Part shown: positions 15,290 to 24,006 of the stretch, piece by piece
Layout of the letters: each line of letters begins with the position of its first letter
Numbering within the stretch: position 1 is the first letter of the stretch
From: a virus
Length of the DNA: 64,000 nucleotides
Reading direction: 5' to 3' (one strand)
Virus record (IMG/VR): IMGVR_UViG_3300018890_000001
Span: 124,001 to 188,000 of that record
The notes under the pieces: model-generated
Database searches by the model: none
Seen by the model: the letters and a program-made list of their open reading frames with translations, nothing else
Told to the model about the DNA's origin: nothing
Position numbers and translations under genes: made by a program

Positions 15290-15790
15290 TTAAAAATTAA
15301 AATCAGGTTGCGTCACTGGCGTCTGAATATTTTGTAAAATAGTCGGCTGTACTGGCGGAATATATTCTAAATTCTCATCTGGTTGTGCAACAGTGTCCCC
15401 ACTAGCTGTTGAAGCGTTTATTAGTTTCAATTCGTGGTAAATACTGACGCCTCGGTGTGTATATTCGTTTTTGTGTTCAACTTGATAAAGTTCTCCGCTA
15501 TAGGAAATTCGCACGTTTGGACCCAAGTCCGCAATTTTAAAATCTTTACTGGAAACACGGGCAACTTGATTTGTGGCGATCGCCCGAATAATTCCAGTCT
15601 CCGTTGGGATTGCGCTTTTTTGTTCGATAACGTGTCCGCGCAATTTTTTCTTGGTGTAGCTGATTCCTTTAGGAAACCCTAATTCAAGAACCGCAGATTG
15701 AGTTTGTGTTGGCGTACACAGTTCAATGTTATGACCTAGTTCTTCAGAAAGAAACAAGAAGTCGTCAGGAGTGATAGCGTAATTGACCAT
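15290..15790 (-). CDS. Unrecognised protein, 166 aa
   Basis: The ATG at 15790 is chosen. A longer frame to 15859 would need a TTG start and would run through the hairpin leader of the divergent gene; its apparent hydrophobic N-terminus is therefore probably not real. The protein has an N-terminal alpha/beta part (ITPDDFLFLSEELGHNIELCTP), a strand-rich middle with two KDFKIADLGPNVRISYSGELYQV-like stretches and a proline-rich tail. No family is recognised. Confidence 0.65.
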   Translation of the reverse strand: MVNYAITPDDFLFLSEELGHNIELCTPTQTQSAVLELGFPKGISYTKKKLRGHVIEQKSAIPTETGIIRAIATNQVARVSSKDFKIADLGPNVRISYSGELYQVEHKNEYTHRGVSIYHELKLINASTASGDTVAQPDENLEYIPPVQPTILQNIQTPVTQPDFNF

Positions 15791-15856
15791 TATTCTATAA
15801 ATAAGGTATAATAGTAGCAGGCAGTAAAAGACTGCTGTTCTTACAATAACCTTTTT

Positions 15857-15883
15857 CAACCGCCTCTAAACGGGGCGGTTTTA
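15857..15883 (+). promoter_or_regulatory. Hairpin plus T-run directly before a start codon
   Basis: AACCGCC...GGGCGGTTTT ends three bases before the ATG at 15886; TATAAT lies about 55 bases upstream. One of four such leader hairpins in the window. Confidence 0.65.
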
Positions 15884-15885
15884 CT

Positions 15886-16329
15886 ATGTTTAAAAAATTA
15901 GATTTTGACAAGTATGTCGGACAGAGAGTTCACGTTTATCGAAACTTGCACCACAAAGAAGATGGTAAATTTTCTGTGCAAGTACATGGAAAAGTTGTTG
16001 GGTATACCGATCGCCTGCTAATTCGCGACGTTCAATTTTACGTCTCGCAAAGCACGAGAGCGCGGGCTCTTAGTAGTGGGAAGAATGGTCGTAGAACTGT
16101 CCATGCGTGGGCGATTGGGTATCTCATCGCCCAGGACTTCGATTTAGATTCTATTCCTGGCGCTATCGAAATCCGTTATAACTACAAAGAGCATTCCTCT
16201 TTTGTGGTTGTAGCGACAAATGAATCTGTGTACGATAGTGAGTTCTTTGCTGTACATGATGGCAAAGCTTTTATTACGCGGGCGATCGATTCGACACAAC
16301 ACCCACGACAACTATCATTGTTTGGATAG
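15886..16329 (+). CDS. Conserved phage/plasmid hypothetical protein, 147 aa
   Basis: The pattern VGQRVHVYRNLHHKEDGKFSV, then KVVGYTDRLLIRDVQFYVSQSTRARAL, then NGRRTVHAWAIGYL fits a small conserved family I recall from many bacteria and phages (VYxNLHKxxxSV...VVxHxxxxxLxxVxFxVxxxGRxRVLxxxxKxVHAFxxG). Its function is not known. Here it is longer than usual, with a C-terminal alpha/beta extension ending LSLFG. The start is just after a leader hairpin. Confidence 0.75.
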   Translation: MFKKLDFDKYVGQRVHVYRNLHHKEDGKFSVQVHGKVVGYTDRLLIRDVQFYVSQSTRARALSSGKNGRRTVHAWAIGYLIAQDFDLDSIPGAIEIRYNYKEHSSFVVVATNESVYDSEFFAVHDGKAFITRAIDSTQHPRQLSLFG

Positions 16330-16333
16330 TATT

Positions 16334-16364
16334 AAAACCTCTAGAGTTTTCTGGAGGTTTTTTT
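16334..16364 (+). terminator. Intrinsic terminator
   Basis: AAAACCTC(T)AGA / TCTGGAGGTTTTTTT hairpin after the stop at 16329. Confidence 0.85.
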
Positions 16365-16428
16365 GTGTTTGACTTGTTTGTATAGAAATATTATGCGATA
16401 ATAATTACATCCAATCAATAGAAATATC

Positions 16429-16833
16429 ATGTCATTAACAGACAAAGAATTAGCATTTTGTCGCGATGTATTGGGAATTGACGCAGACTTGCTCTTTTTC
16501 CCTAGATTTATGTTTAACGTACATCGTTATGGTGAACGCTTTGCGGTGTATGTCCAGAGTCATTATCATGGTCGCACAGTTTCAGAAATTCGTGGTGATT
16601 TTTCTGGAGTTGTAGAAGACTTCAAGAAAGAGTTCAAAGGGGAATATGGATCTTGCGAAGAACTCGTAAAAGACAAGCTTAGTCAACAAGGTTTTGAGGG
16701 TTATCTAAAGGCTAGTCACTTAGATTGGGGTTGTCTCAACTTTGAACGTATAGTTGATGACTGGTGTACCGTCGGTGGCTTGTATAGTCGCATTACATTA
16801 AACGGACGTATTTACCTGTTTGAACAGATTTGA
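16429..16833 (+). CDS. Unrecognised protein, 134 aa
   Basis: Acidic protein with three tryptophans near the end and a helical middle (GVVEDFKKEFKGEYGSCEELVKDKLSQQGFEGYL). No motif is recognised. Upstream is GATAAT without the GTAGT signal. It is followed by a convergent terminator. Confidence 0.7.
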   Translation: MSLTDKELAFCRDVLGIDADLLFFPRFMFNVHRYGERFAVYVQSHYHGRTVSEIRGDFSGVVEDFKKEFKGEYGSCEELVKDKLSQQGFEGYLKASHLDWGCLNFERIVDDWCTVGGLYSRITLNGRIYLFEQI

Positions 16834-16835
16834 TA

Positions 16836-16885
16836 AAAACAAAAGCCACGGTAATCAGTAATTGATTACCGTGGCTTTTGTTTTG
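16836..16885. terminator. Convergent intrinsic terminator
   Basis: Perfect stem AAAAGCCACGGTAATCA / TGATTACCGTGGCTTTT between stops at 16833 (+) and 16892 (-). Confidence 0.9.
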
Positions 16886-16891
16886 CTTAGG

Positions 16892-17302
16892 TTATTTACC
16901 TAATTTCACGCTTCTAGTTTGGACATGAACTGGTTGCGTGAATTGAGAAATTTCTTCCCCAAGGTCTTGAACTTCGCCATTTTCATTGTAGTATTGTGAC
17001 GCATCTGAGGCATATTGACGAATATAATATGTCGTCAATTTCTGGTATACCGTCGTGGAATCACGAAAGACAAAGAAATGTCCTTTGGTTAGTTCTTTGA
17101 AATTTATTAACTCAGGTAATTGGTAGTCTGCGCCCAAGTCTTCGACTTTTTCATTTTTGAGGTATTTGTGTACGCCCAGACCGCGCGCGTATCTAATCTC
17201 ACATTCTGCAACTTTTTGGTAGATTACACCGTTATCACTACCGTCAGTATGTTTCCAAAGAAATCTAAAATAATTACCAACAGCGATGTTTTTGAATTTC
17301 AT
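16892..17302 (-). CDS. Protein with internal duplication, 136 aa
   Basis: Two copies of a roughly 60-residue unit: FKNIAVGNYFRFLWKH...VIYQKVAECEIRYA...NEKVEDLGADYQ and FKELTKGHFFVFRDSTTVYQKLTTYYIRQYA...NGEVQDLGEEIS. The unit reads as a small beta-barrel (GxxFxF...VYQK...). Such two-barrel proteins often bind nucleic acid or protein, but no family is recognised. Confidence 0.78.
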   Translation of the reverse strand: MKFKNIAVGNYFRFLWKHTDGSDNGVIYQKVAECEIRYARGLGVHKYLKNEKVEDLGADYQLPELINFKELTKGHFFVFRDSTTVYQKLTTYYIRQYASDASQYYNENGEVQDLGEEISQFTQPVHVQTRSVKLGK

Positions 17303-17316
17303 AAAGTTTGATTTGT

Positions 17317-17335
17317 GACTACATCGTCAATAGTA
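17317..17335 (-). promoter_or_regulatory. GTAGT-class promoter (7-base spacing)
   Basis: TACTAT-N7-GTAGTC before the ATG at 17302. Confidence 0.65.
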
Positions 17336-17401
17336 TATTTTAGTGTGACTAAAGTCAAGCATTATGATACAATTTGTGTGTTGTGTTCTTTGAGGTTATA
17401 T

Positions 17402-17962
17402 ATGTCGGGTGAAATCAAGAATGAAGTATTGTTGTCAGACTTGATGAATTTGTTCAATCCGTTGAAAGTTGAGCAAACACCAAACCAACCGATCGCCAAT
17501 GCGAACGATCGCCTGAATGAACCACTTATCCGCCAGATTGCGGACGACATTCAACAGCAGATAGCTGCGTTGTCAGGCACAACACAAGTATTCGCGGATG
17601 ATGCTCAGTTGTTGCGACTGATAACGAGTACGGGTGGTCACAAGAAGACTCTGTACATACTGCTCCACGATACGTTTTTGCACTCGCAAGGGGGATTTCC
17701 TGTTTCGCTACGGGCGATCGGTATAGCTCGGGGAAACTTGAAGGATACTATGAATCGCTCTGTAGACGCGAACAAGTGGTCGTTGCTTGCTAAAGTACAC
17801 CGCTATCCATACGGTAATTATTTTGAGTTACCTGAACACAAGGTGCTACCGATATGGAGTATTTTAAGGTATGAAGATCCTGATGCTGAATGGTATCGTG
17901 TTCATCCGCTGTTAGTCGAGACATCTAATTTTAAGGAGGCGCTTGAAGTCTTTGTAAAATAG
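17402..17962 (+). CDS. Unrecognised protein, 186 aa
   Basis: The ATG at 17402 is chosen because TACAAT lies about 35 bases upstream at 17363-17370; the frame is open further upstream to 17315, but that part overlaps the divergent promoter. The N-terminal 40 residues are low-complexity and helical, followed by DDIQQQIAALSGTTQVFADDAQLLRLI and a compact C-terminal domain with WSLLAKVHRYPYGNYFELPEHKV. No family is recognised. Confidence 0.68.
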   Translation: MSGEIKNEVLLSDLMNLFNPLKVEQTPNQPIANANDRLNEPLIRQIADDIQQQIAALSGTTQVFADDAQLLRLITSTGGHKKTLYILLHDTFLHSQGGFPVSLRAIGIARGNLKDTMNRSVDANKWSLLAKVHRYPYGNYFELPEHKVLPIWSILRYEDPDAEWYRVHPLLVETSNFKEALEVFVK

Positions 17963-17971
17963 GTAAACAAC

Positions 17972-18012
17972 AAAAACCCGGACAATCTATAACAGGTTGT
18001 CCGGGTTTTTCT
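17972..18012 (+). terminator. Intrinsic terminator
   Basis: AAAAACCCGGACAA / TTGTCCGGGTTTTT hairpin after the stop at 17962. Confidence 0.9.
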
Positions 18013-18132
18013 ATGACTACCCGACTTTCGAGCGTTTGAAATGCGACGCTGTTTTGTTAGGATTGGTGTTAATGGCGATCGACGGAACCGATCACCCTTA
18101 ACTAAACACACAGCTCTGAAGAGGAGAGTCAT

Positions 18133-18609
18133 ATGTCTACAGCAATGGTATCATTTTTCGATCAGTTCCCAGAATTTGACGGGCGGGTGATCGAAATTCG
18201 CAAGAAGGATGGGTATTTTTCGGCAAGCGACATGAGTGTAGTTTTGAAGAAACGACTTACTGATTGGCGCAAGACTGATTTTGCAAAGAGATTACTTGCG
18301 AGATTGAGTGAGAAGTCTGGAATGCCTATAGAGCAACGGTTTAATGGCACTCTGGGGGAAAAGTCCCAGAGTGCATCTGCCTTAATTCAATATGATTTGA
18401 AGGGAGATCAGAAAGTGTGGCTTCATCCTTACGTCGCAATGTCTTATGCGATGTCTAATCCTGAGTTTCAAGCTGAAATGAATATTTGGATAGTTGATCT
18501 CATGACGTTGGGTACTGTGAACCCACACTATCTTAAGTGGACTCAAGCAGAAATTGAGCGCGGGCGACAGTTCAACCAGGATGATATCAAAGAACTTTAT
18601 GGAGAGTAG
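18133..18609 (+). CDS. KilA-N domain protein, 158 aa
   Basis: Matches the KilA-N fold: DGYFSASDMSVVLKKRLTDWRKTDFAKRLLARLSEKSG, a central QYDLKGDQKVWLHPYVAMSYAMSNPEFQAEMNIWI, and then a short helix. KilA-N proteins are DNA-binding regulators or antirepressors of large DNA phages. This one lacks the longer C-terminal partner domain. A strong GAGGAG ribosome site lies seven bases before the ATG, unusual here because most genes have none. Likely an early regulator. Confidence 0.85.
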   Translation: MSTAMVSFFDQFPEFDGRVIEIRKKDGYFSASDMSVVLKKRLTDWRKTDFAKRLLARLSEKSGMPIEQRFNGTLGEKSQSASALIQYDLKGDQKVWLHPYVAMSYAMSNPEFQAEMNIWIVDLMTLGTVNPHYLKWTQAEIERGRQFNQDDIKELYGE

Positions 18610-18650
18610 AAGCGTGTATTGAAGATCGCCAGCTATAACTTCCTAAACTA

Positions 18651-18724
18651 AAAGAGCGATACCTCGAATCTGAGGCATCGCTCTAAAACAAAAAAAGCCC
18701 AGGCAATTAACGTCTGGGCTTTTG
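18651..18724 (+). terminator. Two successive hairpins, the second a terminator
   Basis: AGAGCGATACCTC / GAGGCATCGCTCT at 18652-18685, followed by AAAGCCCAG / CTGGGCTTTT at 18692-18724. The second faces the minus-strand gene ending at 18766 as well. Confidence 0.8.
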
Positions 18725-18765
18725 CTTGTTTTTGCTTGTGCTGTGAACGATCACCCGCTAATTTA

Positions 18766-19110
18766 TCAGTCCTTCAGGATTTCTTCAAGTGCTGAGTAGC
18801 ACCTTTTGAATTTGTATGAGGTGATGATACGTTCGTCAAGTAGGTCAACAAGTCTCTCTTTGTAGCTAAAATGATCTTTTTGGATCTGCAATGTTTTCGG
18901 ACAAAACAAATATCGGTAGGTGCGTTTTTTAGAAACTTGTTTTCCGGTCTGGCGATCGAATTTCAAGCTTGGATATCGCTCTACTTGAATATACTTGGCT
19001 GTGACCGAAATAACTTTAGACAGGCTGTCATCTTCAGTAATGCAACCTTCGATGACAGCGACTTGATCACCAAGTTTTAAGGATTGAATAAATTCTAAAT
19101 GTTCGCTCAT
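18766..19110 (-). CDS. Unrecognised protein with SH3-like start, 114 aa
   Basis: The first 60 residues (LKLGDQVAVIEGCITEDDSLSKVISVTAKYIQVERYPSLKFDRQTGKQV) have the strand spacing of small SH3/KOW-type domains found in many phage and cyanobacterial hypothetical proteins. The rest is basic and helical. No specific family. Confidence 0.72.
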   Translation of the reverse strand: MSEHLEFIQSLKLGDQVAVIEGCITEDDSLSKVISVTAKYIQVERYPSLKFDRQTGKQVSKKRTYRYLFCPKTLQIQKDHFSYKERLVDLLDERIITSYKFKRCYSALEEILKD

Positions 19111-19127
19111 TGGATTCGATGTATCTA

Positions 19128-19145
19128 AACTACATATTTATAATA
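19128..19145 (-). promoter_or_regulatory. GTAGT-class promoter
   Basis: TATTAT-N6-GTAGTT, with TTGCAC 17 bases upstream of the -10. Confidence 0.78.
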
Positions 19146-19239
19146 CCAAAAATTATCAAACAGTGCAATTGATTTACGTATTAATATAAAGCAATGCTAG
19201 TTAGCTACATTAATGCTTGTCTTATTTATACAAATTGCA

Positions 19240-19257
19240 TACAATAAAGAAGTAGTC
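19240..19257 (+). promoter_or_regulatory. GTAGT-class promoter
   Basis: TACAAT-N6-GTAGTC, 17 bases before the ATG at 19275. Confidence 0.75.
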
Positions 19258-19274
19258 GCAACCAAGATGCTGTT

Positions 19275-19703
19275 ATGGTTCCCAAAGAAAGACGTTCTAC
19301 TCTAAAAACAAGAATTGATAGAAGAGACTTGACGATGGAATATTTAGTTCCTTTGTTTGAGAATCCTTGGCGAGAAAACATTCCGTATTGGGTAGCTAGA
19401 TCGCACAGTGATCATAGTCCGACAATTTCTATTACTGGCTCCTTCGATCCGAAAGAAGTTTGGCAACGTCAAATTCTTGAAAACTCTCGAATGTTCAAGT
19501 TTGTCGTGGTTGGAATTGATGGTAAATTCTGGTATGACAAGGGTGATCCAGTTAGAATAATTTTGCTGTGTGCCGACGGTTACGATCGCCAAGTTGTAGA
19601 GAGATTTGAAAGTTACACAGGTACACCAGAAGAGTGTGCCGACAAAATGCAGAAGTGGTTGAAACAATGTATCAACAACCCGCAGCAGCCAAATTTTAAC
19701 TAG
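19275..19703 (+). CDS. Unrecognised protein, 142 aa
   Basis: Basic N-terminus (MVPKERRSTLKTRIDRRD) and a mixed alpha/beta body with FKFVVVGIDGKFWYDKGDPVRIILLCADGYDRQVVERF, ending in a helical tail and an asparagine-rich end. No family is recognised. It ends at a convergent terminator shared with the first clamp-like gene. Confidence 0.7.
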   Translation: MVPKERRSTLKTRIDRRDLTMEYLVPLFENPWRENIPYWVARSHSDHSPTISITGSFDPKEVWQRQILENSRMFKFVVVGIDGKFWYDKGDPVRIILLCADGYDRQVVERFESYTGTPEECADKMQKWLKQCINNPQQPNFN

Positions 19704-19716
19704 AGACTGATTGTCT

Positions 19717-19760
19717 ACAAAAAAGCCCCGTTACTGAATTCAGTAACGGGGCTTTTTATT
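19717..19760. terminator. Convergent intrinsic terminator
   Basis: AAAAGCCCCGTTACTG / CAGTAACGGGGCTTTTT hairpin between stops at 19703 (+) and 19759 (-). Confidence 0.9.
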
Positions 19761-21921
19761 ATTGTGGTCTAAACTCGATTTGAGTTATAGGCGCTAACTT
19801 TTTCTCCTCAAGGATCGATCGCCCGATCCAAATCCGCAACCGCTCTGCGATCTTAGATAGATCATCAGGTAGGTCACTGCGGAGCTTGTCTGTAATTGCT
19901 TTGATTTCGATGCCTTGAAGCTTTGCTTCTTTTTCGACATCGACTAGCGCGGCGTTGTAACCGCGATAGTATTCGCGATTGAGACTTGCTTGCCAGAGAA
20001 TCCGTAACATCGGGATTTCGTGAAATAGCAAGTCCTCGGACAATATGTCCACGATGCTTTCGTTTGCTTCGGCTAATTCGTCAGCCAAATCAGCCAACAT
20101 GAAAACGTATTCATTGAAATCAGTACGTGATTTCGATTTAGCGTGTTCGAGCTTCGCTTTTGCGAATCCATCTGGCGTTGCCAGACGGTAGATGTCTCGA
20201 ATCGTGTCCGCGACCGGACACTTGTCTTCAGGGAAAACCCTGAAATCTTGATAATCTCTCACGAAGCTTGCGACTTCGGAGATGATATCGACTTCCTCGA
20301 CTTCCTCCCCTGGTTCGGGGATTGGTTCTGCTTGGGCGATCGGATTGATTTCGATCGCCCGACACTCGAAAGTGCCATTGGTGTCAAGCACTTCTTGGAC
20401 GAGTGCGTCCGGCAGTGCTTGCTGTTCTTTTTTGAAGCTAATGAAATGCGGCTCGTGTAGCACGCCGATACCAGCTTCTGTTTTGTCGTCGCTGAGGCGA
20501 CACATCTCTGTGTCGCTGGTTGGCAGCGCTAACCTGAATCTCGAATCGAGATTTTCGATAATCTCTGCAAGTGCAACAGCACTCACGTAGATTTTGTACG
20601 GCGTGGTGTCGTACCCTTTGTTTTTTGGGCGTAACCTTACCTCACCGTCTTTGCCTTGAAAGATCAAAGCATCTTCTCCCCACCAAATCCGACAGTAGCT
20701 GTCGGTTGGATTTCTCCAATTCAACCACCGTGTAACCTGTGACAAAGCTTGTAAAAACTCGTCCCGGTTAAATTCTGCGGGTACTTCCCGGCTAATTGGC
20801 AATTCATGCCAATCGCTTGGGTATTCGTTGACATCCATTAGTTCACCGCGCAGTGCGGCGCTTTCTGATGTCAGTACGAATTCGTTGTTTTCCTTGAAGT
20901 ACAAGGAAATCATTTTGTCGTCATCCGATTGGATTCGACAGAACTCGTCGATTCCACTTTGTGGAACCAAAAATCTTCCTGGGTTGTCCGATCGCCCAAG
21001 CTCAGCGCTATAAACACTGATACCTGAGAATCCTTTGATTCGGGTAGCTCCGGTATGGATTTCTACCCCAGCTAAGGCGTGATCAGATTGTGACCTGCGT
21101 GGCAGGCTTGCAACAACCTTGGTTGCGAACTTCATTTTTTTCCACTCTTCGGGAGTGAAGTTAATTCTGGCGATCGTCGGAATGAGGGTTTGTACCTCTT
21201 TATCGAATGCGACTAGATCACCGTTGTGATGAACGATTCGTAGGCGATCGTCAGGCATCAAGCAAACTGAGATTTCCCAGTCTTTTTCTAGACAAACTTC
21301 AATATCTTGTTGAGGGATATTGATAGTCTTGACTGTACCGTTTTTCTTTGTGACTTTGGTCGTCACTTCAGCGACTTTTTTTGTCGCTTTTAAAAGGTAG
21401 TTATCTTTCTCTAGAATGTCTTTCTGCGCCAACCTTTTTAGGTCCGGGCGATCGAGATAGAACACTTTGAACTGCTCTATTCTTTCTATGATACCCTCAA
21501 CTTCGACGTATTCGTGGGCATAGCCCATCGCTACAAGTTCGCCATCGTCGTCGTAGCAAACGTCGTCATCTTCGTTGTCGGATTCAAGTTGTATTTGTAG
21601 CACTTGAATTTTTTTTGGTGCTTCCGGGAGTAATGGCGTTTCTTTTGTTTCAGCCATTTTGTCTACTACTTGGAGAGTCACTTCCGCACAAGGGTATTCA
21701 GCGGGATTTAGCGCTGTTAGCGCTGCTAGTAATTCTTCCTGACATACAGTGATTCTGAAAACCTGCGTTTTGGTTGTCCCGATTGCAGGTAAGGCGATTG
21801 TGTATTCACCTTTTGCTGTAAGCTTTTTTCCGCTAAGAATAACAGAGTTATATGCCCAATCAATGGTGACTGTTTTTGCGTTTAACTTGGTTATCGCGTT
21901 GACTAGCTTTTGAATTTTCAT
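19759..21921 (-). CDS. Divergent beta-sliding-clamp-like protein with extensions, 720 aa
   Basis: Reads as a DnaN-type clamp with long insertions. A first domain-like part (MKIQKLVNAITKLNAKTVTID...) covers about residues 1-245 with an acidic insert. Residues about 250-375 match DnaN domain II: FTPEEWKKMKFATKVVAS, then LAGVEIHTGATRIKGFSG, then FLVPQSGIDEFCRI, then VNEYPSDWHELP at the position of the FPDYRRVLP turn of E. coli DnaN. Residues about 385-500 match domain III (FNRDEFLQALSQVTRWL... VSAVALAEIIENL). A further helical C-terminal region of about 220 residues has no match. The classical ATDGHRL motif is replaced by KGFSGIS. It is transcribed divergently from a second clamp-like gene through a shared dyad. 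Clamp assignment is by pattern, not by search. Confidence 0.7.
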   Translation of the reverse strand: MKIQKLVNAITKLNAKTVTIDWAYNSVILSGKKLTAKGEYTIALPAIGTTKTQVFRITVCQEELLAALTALNPAEYPCAEVTLQVVDKMAETKETPLLPEAPKKIQVLQIQLESDNEDDDVCYDDDGELVAMGYAHEYVEVEGIIERIEQFKVFYLDRPDLKRLAQKDILEKDNYLLKATKKVAEVTTKVTKKNGTVKTINIPQQDIEVCLEKDWEISVCLMPDDRLRIVHHNGDLVAFDKEVQTLIPTIARINFTPEEWKKMKFATKVVASLPRRSQSDHALAGVEIHTGATRIKGFSGISVYSAELGRSDNPGRFLVPQSGIDEFCRIQSDDDKMISLYFKENNEFVLTSESAALRGELMDVNEYPSDWHELPISREVPAEFNRDEFLQALSQVTRWLNWRNPTDSYCRIWWGEDALIFQGKDGEVRLRPKNKGYDTTPYKIYVSAVALAEIIENLDSRFRLALPTSDTEMCRLSDDKTEAGIGVLHEPHFISFKKEQQALPDALVQEVLDTNGTFECRAIEINPIAQAEPIPEPGEEVEEVDIISEVASFVRDYQDFRVFPEDKCPVADTIRDIYRLATPDGFAKAKLEHAKSKSRTDFNEYVFMLADLADELAEANESIVDILSEDLLFHEIPMLRILWQASLNREYYRGYNAALVDVEKEAKLQGIEIKAITDKLRSDLPDDLSKIAERLRIWIGRSILEEKKLAPITQIEFRPQ

Positions 21922-21933
21922 GTTCGTATTAAG

Positions 21934-21996
21934 AAAGACTACTCTATTATTATACTATATATAATGTATCTGTAGTATAATAATAGAGTAGTCTTT
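21934..21996. promoter_or_regulatory. Divergent promoter with 24-bp perfect dyad
   Basis: The arms at 21934-21957 and 21973-21996 are perfect inverse copies. Each arm contains a complete TATAAT-N6-GTAGTC promoter (21937-21954 minus, 21976-21993 plus), so the two clamp-like genes have identical core promoters and are presumably co-regulated. Confidence 0.85.
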
Positions 21997-22008
21997 TAAG
22001 GATCGATC

Positions 22009-23967
22009 ATGACATTTATCAATGTGAAAACCTTCAAAACCGCAATCTCGCTGATTGCCAAAATAAGTGATCAATATACAGCACTTCACTTGTCGAAAGA
22101 TAGTGAGCTGTCATTCAGGACATGGTTTGGAAGCAATGGTTGGGTTAGTCTCCCAGTCGAGTCAAGTACGATTAAAGAAAGATCGAAAACAGCAAGTAAG
22201 TCAGTTACTGTTTCAACAGCATTGCTTGCTAAAATAGTGCGACAACTTCCAATCTTATTAGAAGAAATTGAAATTGAATTCGCACCGCCAGGATTAATAA
22301 TTTCTGGCGAGTACGGTACGAAAGGGAAAGATCAACCGTTGTACTCGTACAGATACGAATTGGGGAATTGTTCATATTTCCCCGATGGTGAATGCGATAT
22401 GACTGAAGAAAAGGTCATCGAATTTCAGGTAGGTGCAGAAATTGCTATCGTCCTGAGCAATGCAGCTACGCTTGCACAAAAATCTTCATATTCGATGTGG
22501 GACAATGTGTTTCTAGCTTGCAAAGAAGATGAAATTCTCATCACAGGAACAGACGGGCATCAACTGATGCAAAAATACGTCTATACCAAAGAGATGTTGA
22601 CTCAAAATATAGATTTTGTAGTCAGTTCGGAATTAGGGCTGGCGATCGGAAAGTTCGCTTTCGAGATCGCCCACTTTGATATTTACCAAAACTTTGTCAA
22701 GGTAACACTTGATGATTCCATCGAAATATTCGCGGTTCGCCCATTAACGCCAGAAAAATTCCCTGACTTTGAGAAATGGGACGATAAGGCGCATCACACT
22801 ACGCTTGTAGTTGATATTAATGAACTGAAGTCCCGGTTAAACAAGCTTGGGAAGGATGTTTGGATATGGCTATACGTAGAAAATGATGGAAGGCTGGCGA
22901 TCGAATGCTTTGAAGGTGATAGCGTTGGAGTCTCATGGATAAAAAATACCTTAAAGACACCACCAGCGCTAATAGTCCTCAACAGCAAACGGTTGTTGCA
23001 GACATTGAAAACAGCCAAAAAAACAACAACTCAAATACGATTAATGCTACCTAAATTAGTAGCAGAATCCGAGTTTGACGATTTCCTTAACGGAATTAAT
23101 GACGACCGACGCAATGTAGCGTTCCTTGAGTTCGACAAGAATTCTCACCTCATTGCCGGACACAAAAAAGAAAAATTGCGGACACCTCCAGGTATTCGTA
23201 ATTGGCTGATCGCTCAAGGGTGGTCAATCTTGCCAGAGAGTAAACCCGTATCGACTGCTGCGAAATCAGTAGTTAAGATCCTTAGCGATCGCTGGACGGG
23301 TAAGGGTTGGGAAAAACCCGAACTCGTAGCCTGTGGTTGCGGGACGATTCATGACGAATCCGACCTAAAACCGCAACTCAAAAAAGTAAAAGGTTATTGC
23401 GACCACTGCGAAGATTATCGCGAAATCGCACTATATCAAATCGACTATCGCTGCATAAATCCAACGTGTAATACATTGAATCGCGCAATGGTCGATCGCC
23501 CACTACCTGTTCCGATCTGCATGAACTGCGGAAAGGATGAGTTCACAACGCAGCATCATTTTGAGTGCTGTGACTGTGAAAGACCTGTAACGGTCAATAA
23601 TTGCAAGGTCTGTCCTTGTGACACGATCTTAGAAGAAGACGCGGCAATGTGGCAATGTAGTGTTTGTGAATCTACTTTCTTCGTGGACGATATCTGTGAC
23701 GAAGAAGATTTGCAGTACATTCAAGAAACCGAAGCTGATGACGCTATTTTTGTCGGATGCCCGTGCTGTGAACGATTTGATGTTGAGCTGACTAGCTCAC
23801 AAATGCACTCGTGTCACGAGTGCGGTTCTATAACGCACGATTCTTTTTACGTTCCGGCGATCGAAGCGCCTTCGCTTCCCTGTCCGGACTGTAATGAAGA
23901 CCTAAGTGACGTACCACCACAAAAGATTAACGATCCATTTGTGGTTGGTAGCGTGACACGGTTCTAA
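22009..23967 (+). CDS. Sliding-clamp-like protein fused to a cysteine-rich zinc domain, 652 aa
   Basis: The N-terminal about 380 residues follow DnaN order. Domain I ends with VSTALLAKIVRQLP and a YFPDGE turn. Domain II contains the hallmark TDGHQL (T181-L186; ATDGHRL in DnaN) and ends in TPEKFPDFEKW, the counterpart of GRFPDYRRV. Domain III has LIVLNSKRLLQTLKTAKKTTTQIRLML. Then, after a linker, residues about 442-628 hold roughly ten CxxC-type pairs (CDHC, CINPTC, CMNC, CCDC, CKVCPC, CSVC, CPCC, CHEC, CPDC), a tandem zinc-ribbon array. I know of no clamp with such a tail. Possible role: a clamp that recruits or modifies transcription or replication, or a decoy for host clamp-binding proteins. 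It is followed by a terminator. Confidence 0.78.
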   Translation: MTFINVKTFKTAISLIAKISDQYTALHLSKDSELSFRTWFGSNGWVSLPVESSTIKERSKTASKSVTVSTALLAKIVRQLPILLEEIEIEFAPPGLIISGEYGTKGKDQPLYSYRYELGNCSYFPDGECDMTEEKVIEFQVGAEIAIVLSNAATLAQKSSYSMWDNVFLACKEDEILITGTDGHQLMQKYVYTKEMLTQNIDFVVSSELGLAIGKFAFEIAHFDIYQNFVKVTLDDSIEIFAVRPLTPEKFPDFEKWDDKAHHTTLVVDINELKSRLNKLGKDVWIWLYVENDGRLAIECFEGDSVGVSWIKNTLKTPPALIVLNSKRLLQTLKTAKKTTTQIRLMLPKLVAESEFDDFLNGINDDRRNVAFLEFDKNSHLIAGHKKEKLRTPPGIRNWLIAQGWSILPESKPVSTAAKSVVKILSDRWTGKGWEKPELVACGCGTIHDESDLKPQLKKVKGYCDHCEDYREIALYQIDYRCINPTCNTLNRAMVDRPLPVPICMNCGKDEFTTQHHFECCDCERPVTVNNCKVCPCDTILEEDAAMWQCSVCESTFFVDDICDEEDLQYIQETEADDAIFVGCPCCERFDVELTSSQMHSCHECGSITHDSFYVPAIEAPSLPCPDCNEDLSDVPPQKINDPFVVGSVTRF

Positions 23968-23968
23968 A

Positions 23969-24006
23969 ACAAAAACCCAGAGATCGTCTTATCTCTGGGT
24001 TTTTTG
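23969..24006 (+). terminator. Intrinsic terminator
   Basis: AAAAACCCAGAGA / TCTCTGGGTTTTTT hairpin after the clamp-zinc gene. Confidence 0.9.

Noticed and set aside
15791-15859. N-terminal extension with a hydrophobic helix for the 15290-15790 protein
   Set aside because: It requires a TTG start and runs through the hairpin leader of the divergent gene; the ATG at 15790 is better placed.
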